Below are positions 1 to 10,500 of a stretch of DNA of 64,000 nt, piece by piece (within the stretch, counting starts at the first letter, position 1; every line of letters starts with the position of its first letter). The notes under the pieces were generated by a model, which saw nothing but the letters and a program-made list of their open reading frames with translations, was not told the DNA's origin and made no database searches. Made by a program: the position numbers and the translations under genes. The DNA comes from Lindgomyces ingoldianus. Taxonomy: Eukaryota > Ascomycota > Dothideomycetes > Pleosporales > Lindgomycetaceae. The DNA lies in contig NW_022985167.1 of NCBI RefSeq assembly GCF_010093535.1, forward strand, positions 219,415-283,414, given 5' to 3'.

Positions 1-29
1 ATGCTCGACAGTGGATGGTAGAGTTTTAG

Positions 30-252
30 TGTTTGCAGTTACGGAGCTCTCCATGCTCTAGCTCTCTATTGTTCCTGCCACCTACACTCCTTTGACCTAC
101 TGCTGCCCAGCCACGCCACCTGCTGCAGCCAAGAGCTATTGGTGGCCTTAAGTCACATAATGGGTTCATCTAGTACTATATAAACCCGTAGTTGCCCTCC
201 ATTAGCAATCAATCCAGTTCCTCATGCCTCAGGTGCTCCTCCTAGCTTCACA
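30..252 (+). repeat. 5' LTR of the copia-type element
   Basis: This is a 223-bp TG..CA repeat matching 4029-4262 along its whole length. A TATA-like box (TACTATATAAAC, about 173-184) fits the retroviral-type promoter expected inside an LTR. The copy still has several CpG sites and shows little RIP-like decay. Confidence 0.8.
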
Positions 253-1360
253 GTTATGAGCCCGGCAATCGCTTGCTAGTCAATCGAGCTGTTTTCAAAC
301 CTATACTAGGGAGAGCTCCTTTGACGCCCTGCGTACAATTGTGACCTCTTTGTCACGCCCTACTACCTCAAAGTCGCTCTTTTGCAGCACTTTAGGTATC
401 TTTTAAGACTAATCAGTCACCAATCTTGACCGATCGAATAGCATATATTTTTTATATCCCTGCATTATAGCCATGAATCTCCCGCTGTTGCTTAAGATAT
501 CGATGACCTTGTAACGGCTTCTAGAACCTAGTCTGCTTCTTTACCCTCTATTCCAAGGTCTGCAAAGCGTTGATTCATCGTTCGGTGGTCGGAGTAGAAG
601 GTTTAAGCAGTAAAGATTGTATTCTAAACGTCTTGCGATAATCGGCCAGAGAAACACTTTCTAAGAGTTTCTCGGTGCTCTTCTAGAAACGGTCAATTTA
701 GTTGCATTTTACGATACATTGCAATAATTATCTAATCCATTCCACGCCACGTCTATACCCAATATAGCATACTCTCTAAAAATAACTGTGGCTCTTATCC
801 CTACTGCCGCCCTTGTTCAATGTGTCCTTTGTCGTGCCGCAGTGGGAAGCCCTGCTACATCTGTCAATCCTCTGTACAACTCACAACAGCAACTCGATAG
901 ACATAGACAAGGCAAGTTAGATCTTAGCAAAAGGAGTCCCTCCAGGTGTTCCCCTCATCTTTCGCTTTCTTGCAGGTTATGGCGAGGTTTCTCGGTCAAC
1001 TCTCCATCATCGTGCACGCGGCCGAAGGTCGATGCTAGTTAAGACGCAGGACCAACAGTACTTCCTTTGAAAAAGATATTAATAAGGTAATTACAATATT
1101 TATTGTTACAAGTTTGCAGCAGAAAAGACGCCATACCAGCAGACGTGAATCGGGAAAGATAGTACTTCCTAACAAAATTTCTAGGGAATTACCGCGGGAG
1201 TAGGTGCAAATTATGCGGTTGATGACTTTGTCGGCAATCGAGAGTAAAACATGCTCGTCACAATTGCGGCACAGAGATACGAGCATACTATAGCTGTTGT
1301 TTTCTTCTGTAGTTGTGTAATGTCCTATGTAATTTACAGCACATTTCTTGTGTAGACACG

Positions 1361-2053
1361 TTACCGCTTCCCCTGCTTCTCCCTAATATTAACACCAAAG
1401 ACATTCAGCTGTGCTCGGCTCCCCCTTTCTACAGGTCTTAAATCGGGGTCTTTATTCTTCTCTTTAGCCTTTTGTCTCGCCTTGCGGTCACGCCACCGCT
1501 CGAGCCAGGACATAGCTTTTAGACGCTCATCTTCTTCGCGCTGCTCGGCTGTCACTGGCGCACATACAGCGTTGATTCTGGCCGCGATCGCCTCGTCGCT
1601 CGCTGCTCTTGTCTCGTCGCTCGCTGCTCTCGTCTGTGGTGTCTTGGTCGCCCAGAATGGCGGTGGCAGATTCTTGATGTAGTCGGCATAAGATTCTTTG
1701 GCCGCTTGTGATTCCTGAGTTGTTTGTGGTTCTTGGGGTGCTGTAGGATCTTTTGGGGTTGCATCGCGGAGGTCTAAGCGGGCGACTGAGGTCTCCTGTT
1801 TGAGGTCGGCAGTCGCATTGTGGGTATTGTTAGGGGGCATATGGGACAATTTCACGAAGGTTGCGAGTGGAGAGATTATTGAACGAGTGTATTTGAGTAC
1901 GCGGGGTTGTCCTGCGTGCCACTGTTTTGGAAGGAAGCTTGGAGCGGGGCTCCGCTGCGAAATCTCTCGGAGAAAACCTAATGCACATGTCAGCAGTTTT
2001 CTCAATGACTCTGGTGATCCTATCCTATTATGAGAAGGCTGACGCACAGCCAC
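1361..2053 (-). CDS. Hypothetical protein inside the LTR element, antisense to it
   Basis: This is an uninterrupted reading frame of up to 230 codons. A second in-frame ATG at 1840 would give 159 aa starting MPPNNTHN, which I prefer because the segment before it looks like leader. The product is hydrophilic and charged, with Ala/Glu/Gln-rich stretches, a short tandem duplication (RAASDE twice) and a basic helix-like C-terminus (WLERWRDRKARQKAKEK). No signal peptide, membrane segment or known domain is visible. It lies between the two LTRs in opposite orientation and is less AT-rich than its surroundings, so it could be host sequence captured by the element or a gene the element grew around. 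It could also be a chance ORF; no homology is known to me. Confidence 0.35.
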   Translation of the reverse strand: MAVRQPSHNRIGSPESLRKLLTCALGFLREISQRSPAPSFLPKQWHAGQPRVLKYTRSIISPLATFVKLSHMPPNNTHNATADLKQETSVARLDLRDATPKDPTAPQEPQTTQESQAAKESYADYIKNLPPPFWATKTPQTRAASDETRAASDEAIAARINAVCAPVTAEQREEDERLKAMSWLERWRDRKARQKAKEKNKDPDLRPVERGSRAQLNVFGVNIREKQGKR

Positions 2054-2550
2054 AAGCTGCTGACCACATCACTTCGCCAAGGTTATTACATAAGTTTTGA
2101 TACCAGTATATCGTCCGTACGGATCTTGATTGGCGTCGGGCATTGTAGTTTCAGCTACCGACTAGGGTTGCGTCGACGCATAATCTCACTTGTTACGGCT
2201 ACCACACAGTCTATACTCGCTGGCTAATGGACTGGTAATGTTGCTTACCGATCACTGAAGATTACAATGGTATGTAAAGCCGTCTTTGGTCGGTGTGCAC
2301 CCTAGGAGACTGAGGTGTCTTTGAGAAGCCGAATAAGCCGCTCTCCTGGAGTCGGCGTAAAGAATATTAAACAACTAACGTCAGTCACTGCGACGCGAGA
2401 CACACACCGTAGCAAGACAAATCACAGGTACTTTAGATCTAGAAGACTCTAAAGCTCTAAGCACATTAAATATCCTATGTTGTTTACAGTAATAACCTTT
2501 TATACTCCCTTAAGAACACTTCTTATATTAGTAGCTCTAAAATTATAATT

Positions 2551-3614
2551 AACGTACTTTATAGGCAAGTTGCTCACACACCTGAGTTGCTTACTTTTGC
2601 CAAGACCCTACTAAACCACCCTTCCTACACTAATGCATTCCCCACAACACTACTTAGACGCGCTAAAAGAACATTAGATACAGCTTACNNNNNNNNNNNN
2701 NNNNNNNNNNNNNNNNNNNNNNNNNNNNNNNNNNNNNNNNNNNNNNNNNNNNNNNNNNNNNNNNNNNNNNNNNNNNNNNNNNNNNNNNNNNNNNNNNNNN
2801 NNNNNNNNNNNNNNNNNNNNNNNNNNNNNNNNNNNNNNNNNNNNNNNNNNNNNNNNNNNNNNNNNNNNNNNNNNNNNNNNNNNNNNNNNNNNNNNNNNNN
2901 NNNNNNNNNNNNNNNNNNNNNNNNNNNNNNNNNNNNNNNNNNNNNNNNNNNNNNNNNNNNNNNNNNNNNNNNNNNNNNNNNNNNNNNNNNNNNNNNNNNN
3001 NNNNNNNNNNNNNNNNNNNNNNNNNNNNNNNNNNNNNNNNNNNNNNNNNNNNNNNNNNNNNNNNNNNNNNNNNNNNNNNNNNNNNNNNNNNNNNNNNNNN
3101 NNNNNNNNNNNNNNNNNNNNNNNNNNNNNNNNNNNNNNNNNNNNNNNNNNNNNNNNNNNNNNNNNNNNNNNNNNNNNNNNNNNNNNNNNNNNNNNNNNNN
3201 NNNNNNNNNNNNNNNNNNNNNNNNNNNNNNNNNNNNNNNNNNNNNNNNNNNNNNNNNNNNNNNNNNNNNNNNNNNNNNNNNNNNNNNNNNNNNNNNNNNN
3301 NNNNNNNNNNNNNNNNNNNNNNNNNNNNNNNNNNNNNNNNNNNNNNNNNNNNNNNNNNNNNNNNNNNNNNNNNNNNNNNNNNNNNNNNNNNNNNNNNNNN
3401 NNNNNNNNNNNNNNNNNNNNNNNNNNNNNNNNNNNNNNNNNNNNNNNNNNNNNNNNNNNNNNNNNNNNNNNNNNNNNNNNNNNNNNNNNNNNNNNNNNNN
3501 NNNNNNNNNNNNNNNNNNNNNNNGGGAATGCATTAGTGTAGGAAGGGTAGTTTAGTAGGGTCTTAGCAAAAGTAAGCAACTCAGGTGTGTGAGCAACTCG
3601 CCTATGAAGTACGT
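2551..3614. mobile_element. TA-flanked inverted-repeat element 1 (Tc1/mariner-like ends), interior mostly unsequenced
   Basis: Bases 2551-2641 and 3524-3614 are reverse complements over about 91 bp with few mismatches. Both start ACGTACTT and contain the same inner block (TTGCTCACACACC then CTTACTTTTG). TA lies directly outside each end, the duplication expected of the Tc1/mariner superfamily. The interior is almost entirely the assembly gap, so no transposase can be assessed. The right flank continues directly into gypsy-LTR sequence, so this element probably inserted into an older LTR. Confidence 0.65.
2689..3523. other. Assembly gap (835 N)
   Basis: This is a run of N between the two inverted repeats of element 1. 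Apparent ORFs that cross it are artefacts. Its position between long inverted repeats suggests the assembler could not resolve the repeat. Confidence 0.98.
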
Positions 3615-3615
3615 T

Positions 3616-3890
3616 AATACTATTTATATATCTTATATTATATATACCTCTAATTCTGTCTAATAGGACTGTTTAACCTAGCCTTTATACTGCTGCATAC
3701 AGGGCAAACTATAATCCAGTCGCTCTACCCTCCTTCCATCAGCCTATTAGCCCTTACGTAGGACTGTACACCCTACCGTCGGCCCCTTCAACCCGACCTG
3801 CCTCCCACCGCAGAAACCTCACCGACCCGCGTGCTTCACCAAAGCAAGGATTGTAACAGCCACGTGGTTAACTATGCCTACCTTGTTACA
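3616..3890 (-). repeat. Fragment of gypsy F-family LTR plus tail of another LTR
   Basis: 3616-3858 is the reverse complement of the first part of the LTR at 51972-52562. It shares the block around ACAGTCC, the CTAATAGGCT block and the terminal TTGTAACA. It is less RIP-mutated than that copy. 3859-3890 (GCCACGTGG ... TTGTTACA) matches the end of the LTR-like repeat at 46846-47068. This is a mosaic of two repeat families inside the copia element. Confidence 0.6.
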
Positions 3891-4028
3891 TAATTTATTA
3901 TAGATAACTTTTTATGCACTGCACACATCTCTTTAACTATTTACTATATAAGTTGCTTATAAATCTGTCTATCCTTTGTTTAGCTTTTATTTTACTTATA
4001 CATTTACTTTATTTAAGCCAGGGGGGTA

Positions 4029-4262
4029 TGTTTGCAGTTACAGAGCTCTCTATGCTCTAGCTCTCCATTGTTCTTGCTACCTACATGCTACCTACACTCC
4101 TTTGACCTACTGCTGCCTAGCCACGCCACCTGCTGCAGCCTAGAGCTATTGGTGGCCTTAAGTCACATGATGGTTTCATCTAGTACTATATAAACCTGTA
4201 GTTACCCTCCTTTAGCAATCAATCCAGTTCCTCATGCCTCTGGTGCTCCTTCTAGCTTCACA
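4029..4262 (+). repeat. 3' LTR of the copia-type element
   Basis: This is the 234-bp partner of 30-252. The length difference is mostly a short internal duplication of the CTACCTACA-type motif near 4078-4095. It ends in CA and is followed by the TTTAG duplication. Confidence 0.8.
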
Positions 4263-4267
4263 TTTAG

Positions 4268-5741
4268 CCTCTAGGGATGGGAGTTACTCAGACCTGGAGG
4301 CTATAGTTGTCAACTTATACAGAGATAGAGATATTGACACATCCTGGGCATCTGAAACACGAAGGCATGCTGTTCTACCAATATATAGACTATGCTCAGG
4401 AATATGTCTTGGACATGAATCTCACCTCGTCGATCTTCCATGGTCACTATCTCAGCACAACTAGTAGACGAGCTTTCTACTTAAAGCTATCATCTAGGAA
4501 TAAAAGGCTCCCCATAGAAATCGCGTTGTTTCGTTTGAGAGCTCTATTCTAGAGGCGACTCTGACGGGTTGGGGACGGCGAATCAACAACATCGCCTGCT
4601 CCCTTGGATATCCTCTAGACGACCGCAATAGGTGCTGCGGACGAAGATCAATGTTGCCGGCCGGAGGCTCACGAAACGCAAGTGCGCAACGCCAAGGTGG
4701 GCTTCGACATTGCTTTCACCCGAGATGATTTCGAATGCTCTACATGACAGCCCCGGAAATTAATCAGACTTAAACCACTAGTGCTGTCACAGTAGAAGAA
4801 GCATCAACACCCACCAATGCGAAGGAGCCATACAGGCAGAAGAATCAGAAGCCCCCCTCCCAAAAAAAAAAACCCCTACCGCCAATGCTGCATTAGGCTC
4901 TAGCCTTGGGAAGCCGAGTTTAAGGCCGAGCAGAAGAAGCATCGAGCCAAGCATCAGACCACGAGGAACTCTGCTGTAACCGCCTTCCAGAAAGGGTGTT
5001 CTTTATAACATATGGTGCGCGCTCCTCCTTGCTTAATGCCCCGCTGGTGTGGATGCCGAGGCAGAGAGGGCGGCGGTATTAGCATGCTTATAGCTATCAC
5101 GCTCCTCCACGGCGCTAAGAACTTTCAAGAAGTTCCATCAAAAGAATTCCTCACCCAATCCGTACACCTGTGAAGAAGCATTCACCCCCTCTACCCTAGT
5201 CTTTATAGACCCCCAGTGCCATGGATGATGGCTTCCATTCTTCCCTTCATACACCATATAAACACCACAAAACAACAAAGAGAATCTGCGTAAAAAGTTG
5301 AAAGAGCTTGTATGCTTGCAATTCATCAAAGATTTGAACAAAGAGGTAAGAATATATGGCAAAGATATCTCTATGTTCTCGAACATGGGCTTATCATTCC
5401 AGTCTCGATGCTACCGCAGATAAAGTCGAAATTCTTAGGGGTGTATGGCATATAGTCACTGGGGCAGCAATGAGCTGCGATGTAAAGGATCTGAAAATTG
5501 GAGTATTGGAATTGGGGATTGGGAACTGGGAAGAAAAACAATATCTACGAACCAACCTAGCACCATCGTAATCCGTACAGCCCCAACACCAACAAGTTCC
5601 GGGCGTAATTACAAGATGTAGACATCTGCTAGCAACCTTGCGAGACATGCATAGAATTCTTAGCATTTCTGTAACATTTTACACATTGTCTTTTTAGAGG
5701 GGCTTCTCTTTCTAATATACAATATAAACGTTAATACCATA
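4268..5741. other. Non-coding stretch between repeats
   Basis: The longest frame (4307-4552, 81 codons) has no family resemblance. A short A-run near 4860-4875 and otherwise unique-looking sequence of moderate GC are all I see. There is no supported gene or RNA. Confidence 0.5.
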
Positions 5742-6873
5742 ACGTACCTAACAGGTTGGCCGGCCACACAGGTTGGCCAGCCACTTTTGCCAAGCCCCTA
5801 CTAAAACCACCCTATTCTCTCGCAAAACAGCCCACTTTAGCCCTGTATAAAGTAATACAACACAAGATATTATTTAAAGTCTACTTTTACTACTTACTTA
5901 TATGTACATAAGTTATGCCTAGTTTAATTACACTACTTATATTACCTTTAACTTAGCTTACTTTTTTTAGTGTGCACCTGCGTCTTTAGCTTCTTCTTAT
6001 TACTACACGCTCTAAACTTCTTTAAAGTAGTTAGACAAGCCTTATTTTTAACTATTAAAGTTTTTTCTACTTAAATCTACTTTTTTTTATATAATCTATG
6101 TTATATAGTAGCTTTATTTACTACTTAAAGCTTTATAATCTTATAGCCTACTTTATTATGTTAATGCCTTAAATAACTATTATCTACTTTTTATTACTTT
6201 ACTATATTGCCTTTAGCTGTTTTTATCTCTCTAAAGCTATAATAACTACTTTAGTTAATATTTAGCTTATTATAAAGCTTAACTTATTAAAGTTATACCT
6301 GTTTTTATTTTAAATACTATACTTAGCTTTTATGTTAGCTACTAGGCAAAACTAGCTCTAGATAACCTTTAGATTCTTATAAAGTGCTCTTTTATAATTA
6401 TACTTATAATTAAACTTTATTATAAACTTAAGGCAGTGCTTAACTTATATACTAGTTTAGTTTAAGCTAACCTAGCCTAGATTACGCTTTATAAGTAAGA
6501 AATTAGCTATATTAGCTATAGCTGTAAGCTTAAAAGGAAATCTGCGTGTAATAAGCTTAAGTATATACTTAATAACTACTTTTTTTTTAAGCTTAGTTAG
6601 ATTCCTTAATTTAGGCTAGTATTCTGCTTATAAAGGCTGTCTAGCGCGTTAATTGCTTAGTGTTATGTAAAAGACATTATAGATAGCTGTAGCACGTTAT
6701 AAGAAGAGTTTTAAGTTTTATTTAAAAGCTTAAAGAGCAAGCTATATCTAACATTCTTTAGAAGATTTAATCTAGTGTTGTTGTTAAGGCATTATGTAGA
6801 TAAGTAGAGTTTAGTGGGGGCTTAGCAAAAGTGGCTGGCCAACCTGTGTGGCCGGCCAACCTGTTAGGTACGT
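5742..6873. mobile_element. TA-flanked inverted-repeat element 2, RIP-degraded
   Basis: About 65 bp at each end are nearly perfect inverted repeats starting ACGTACCTAACAGG. They contain the GC-rich block GGTTGGCCGGCCACAC and then CACTTTTG. TA lies outside both ends (5740-5741 and 6874-6875). The 1-kb interior is extremely TA-rich with stops in all frames. It matches the interior of the element at 43237 (for example the TATAATCTATGTTATATAG block near 6098). The ends resemble element 1, so both belong to one Tc1/mariner-like family. No transposase is readable. Confidence 0.7.
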
Positions 6874-6875
6874 TA

Positions 6876-7579
6876 GTTAAAAAAAAGAAATATCTATAGA
6901 GCCATCCGCATTTATTTTTTTTTTTAAAAAAAGAAATATGAATTTTGCGTTGCTAAGATATCAAAGAAAATGAGTTGGGGAAACCGGAGTCTTGCAAAGC
7001 GCTAAGTGTTCCGTCGATTTTTGCATATACTAAAATATGAGGGTTTCAGAGGTCCCGCGCTGGATACAAGCGGTCACGAAGCTACTACGACCGACATACC
7101 GAATTTCCTGCCTTTTTCGCTGCGCTTTCAATATTTACAAGGAGTTAATCCCTCCTCCAAGGCCTTCCTGCTGGTTCTCTGTCGACAACTATCTGAAAGG
7201 AGGGAGAAGCGTCCGCTGCTTCGGAGGGTAGTCAGGAATATTTCATTGCTAAGCACCTTTTTATTATTTGTTTTTGCTATTGATGAGATGGCAGCCACAC
7301 TGCGAGAAGAGTGCTCTTTTATGTCTAGGTGTCGTGCATGCTACAATGCTTTTGCTGATTTAACAGTAATTCAATCTCTCGAACGCCTTTCAAATGCAGT
7401 GTATGTGTACTGTACAAGTGTATGCATATCCACCACTAGCCAAACAGCCACACCAATGCCTGTACAAGCAAACTAAATTATTCATAACATTCCAGCCCCA
7501 AAATTGTGACTCTCAGGAGTCGAAACAATTTCCGCCAACTCACCGAAGAATCTTACAGCACCACTGAATTCATCAATCT
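6876..7579. other. Intergenic stretch 3' of the exonuclease gene
   Basis: A poly-T/poly-A hairpin-like tract lies near 6910-6930. A 156-codon open frame at 7006-7476 (+) has a hydrophobic segment but no family resemblance and no support as a gene. The sequence likely holds the 3' UTR of the minus-strand gene. Confidence 0.4.
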
Positions 7580-10500
7580 TTACTCATCAAAGCCACCCAC
7601 CCTTTCAACAAGCCACCTAAACCTTCCCTTCCTCAAACAATCCGGCAGACCCCTCAATAATACCCTCAAATCCTCTGCTCTAGAATCCAGCCTCTCCAAC
7701 GTTACCGCTTGTAAGATATAACTACTCACCGTCGACTGCGCGAGCGGCGGATCGCGAAGATGCTTCGCTATCTCAGATAGGGGCAAACGTTGATGGTGCC
7801 AGAGATGATATGCGCGGAGGTGCGGCACGGTGGCATGAATACGGGCCAGCGGGGATATAGACATGGACGAAGATGGGGAAGGAATGGTGGAAGAGACGTG
7901 TTCGGAGGCCCAAGTATCGGCGAGGGTGTATTCGAGGGATTTGGAGGCTGCGATGGGTTCGAGGGGTGTAAATGTTGGGAGGGATTCGGATGAGGGCTCT
8001 GGTGGGTTGTTGGCTGCGGAGTCCTGCGGTTGATGTGGTACTGCGGTGTCGGTAATGGGTTTAGTTTCCCTCTTCTTTTCGTCTTTGCCTGCGTTTGCGG
8101 TAATGCTATTTGTCCTTTCCCTGTTTTCGAATTGCTGAAATATGGGCCTGACACCTAGGTTTCGTGCACGAGATGTCGTCTTCCTAGGCGTTTTCTTTTC
8201 AGGTTTCTCAGTTGTATGATCCACTTCATGATGCGTGCTAACCTCCGTTCCTATATCCATAGATAGCGCTGCAGCGTCCGGACCGCCCGACGGTGGTCCT
8301 GGACCGATGTTTTGCGTAATGCGGCGACCAAGGCGTTTTGGAGGGGTTTCAAATACAGAAGACGAATCTGATTCGATTCCCTCTTCGGAAGAAGGTATCT
8401 CGGGGAGCATAGGGTATGCAGGATCCGGTCCCGCAAGCCCCGCTAGGCGAATACAGCCAACACGCCCGGTTAGGGGTACGTGACTATCAGCTGCGCCATT
8501 GGTGTGATCTGGGTTAATAAAAGGGCGTTCGATACCTCCCGTTAGTAGCGCGTAGTCGGCATCAGGGCCATCACTCTGTCCCGAGTACTCCGACGACGAC
8601 TCGATCTCGGATGACACTTCCTCTTTAGCGAAATCCTCAGCAGCAGTTTCATATTCGTCGTCTTCCATTTCGTCTTCTTTAGGCACATCGATTGCTTTGG
8701 GAACGGCCTTGACTCGTTTGGCAACAAGTGGATCGTGCTCTACGCAAGATGGCCGAGGAGGTGTTGGTCGTAACAGCATTCGTTTCGCATCTAGAATATC
8801 ATAGATGCGAAACCCCGCATAAGCATCCGTAGCAGCATACGTGATCTGCTCGCGGGTCAACCGCACGGGCTCACTCCAGTCGCTTTCCCGGACCTTACCC
8901 TTAAACAGAGGTAGCTGTAGGTGCTGCTCAACTTGTTTAGCAAGAGAAACCAGCTTGTTGTTAACTCGTGACGGTTCAGTTGTGTGGAATTCGACAAGGT
9001 TGTGAAGCCGGCTTAGCTCGAACTGACCACGTGCTTTGATACCAAGCCATGTTTCGAGTCTGTTGAAATCCCCCTTGACAGCGACACCGACCTTGCAGAT
9101 GTTGGGGTCTTCGAGGATAGCCCTTAGAGTTGGAGGAACAAGTTCTGTGGGCGTTGTTCCTTTGTACATGGCCAGATGAAACAATGCAATTCGATCCTCG
9201 CAAGCAAGTTGAATCAAGGATACATTCTCCTTGATTCCTCCTTTCGCGGTCGCCCGAGGCTTCCACTCGATATCGAAGCCCACAACCTTTTCACCTACGA
9301 AGTACTTCGCAACTCGTTCAGCAACTTGAAAGCTCTGGCAATAGTGGGTGGAAACGTGCTGATCGTTTGGGCCGCGGTAGAAGTTGTAGCGGTAGTAGCC
9401 TCCATCACTGTTTGGGGAAGCCTGCATCGCAGCGCGTAGGACACCTGGAGGGATCTGGTATGTGAGGGGGACATGCTGCTCCTGGGTATCCTCGGTTTCG
9501 GACTCAGGCTCGGTGTCTCCTAGAAACTTACTGCCTTGTTCTCCGTCACTCGAATGTTCAGACTCAGATGCTTCATTCATATCAGAGATTGATGCTATTT
9601 GCGATCCTGCGCCAGTAGAGGTGTTGTCTTTGTGAGGTTCACCTTCGTTGTTAGAAGTGTTTCCCGATTTTGCAAGCACTTTCGTGTCACCACCGGAATA
9701 TTCATTGACGTCTTCGTTTAGTAGATTTGTTGTCAAGGACAACGGCAACTCACATTCACCTCCAGGGCAAGTGGTCACTCCGTTACTTGCAATGGAATGT
9801 AACTGACCAAGCAACTCTGGCTCCTTGGGCTCTCCTTGTCCGGGATTATCTTCTAACTGATTGGGAATGTCGTGTTTATTGGACACTTCTTGCCCGTCAA
9901 CTTCTTCTGAATCTACCAGTGATTTTGAATCCTTCAGCACAGGTGCTGAGTGAGGCGCGCTCAGTCGTGGTGATGGAGAAAGTCTAAGCCTTCCTTGGCT
10001 GGGAATCTCACCAAGTCTAGTAAAAATGCTACCAGTTCCACTACGTCTGATGGCATAGCGTACACCGCCATTGGCAAGTTGCTGTGCCGCGTTTTCATCT
10101 CTGGATCCCAGACAGAGTGGGGCAGGGGTAGCTGGCATCGAGTAAGGTGACGAAGATTTTCTCGTCTCATCTATTTTTGTCGTGCGCGTTGCCTTCGACG
10201 GCCGAGAAGATATCAATGAAGTCCTTTGGGTTTTAACGCCTTTTCTTGTGTTCGGAACCATCCTGATTTGATGATGTGAGTTATTCCACCGAGTTCGAAT
10301 TTTATCTGGGAAATGAACGACTGCCTGCAACCGTGAGTTCCGAAGTAGCTGTCGTCTAGTTTTCCACAACTGCTCATATCTTAGCTGTTCATCAATAGCT
10401 TTGCCCAAGCGAGCTCGATCCAAGGGCGCCTTCTCTTTCATTATGGGATTATCTGGTCGCCTAGACCACTGTATCAGGATGCAGTCAACGTTAGAAGCGG

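Larger units (their letters stand above)
30..4262 (+). mobile_element. Ty1/copia-type LTR retrotransposon, probably non-autonomous or gutted
   Basis: Two near-identical direct repeats (30-252 and 4029-4262) begin TG and end CA. They are flanked by the same 5 bp, TTTAG (25-29 and 4263-4267), the target duplication of one insertion. Just inside the left LTR, GTTATGAGCCCGGC (253-266) is complementary to the anticodon arm of fungal initiator tRNA-Met, the half-tRNA primer type used by copia-like elements. Just outside the right LTR is a purine tract with a run of G (about 4017-4028). I could not recognise copia gag or pol in the readable interior. It holds an antisense ORF, a nested inverted-repeat element with an assembly gap, and a fragment of the gypsy LTR seen at 51972. 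Boundaries are seen directly; the superfamily is inferred from primer type and LTR size. Confidence 0.8.

Noticed and set aside
2587..3579. Three long apparent ORFs of about 280-320 codons on both strands
   Set aside because: They are open only because they cross the 835-base run of N; the translated ends are just transposon inverted repeat.
7006..7476. 156-codon open frame with a hydrophobic stretch
   Set aside because: No family resemblance, next to a repeat, no splice or promoter logic; not distinguishable from chance.
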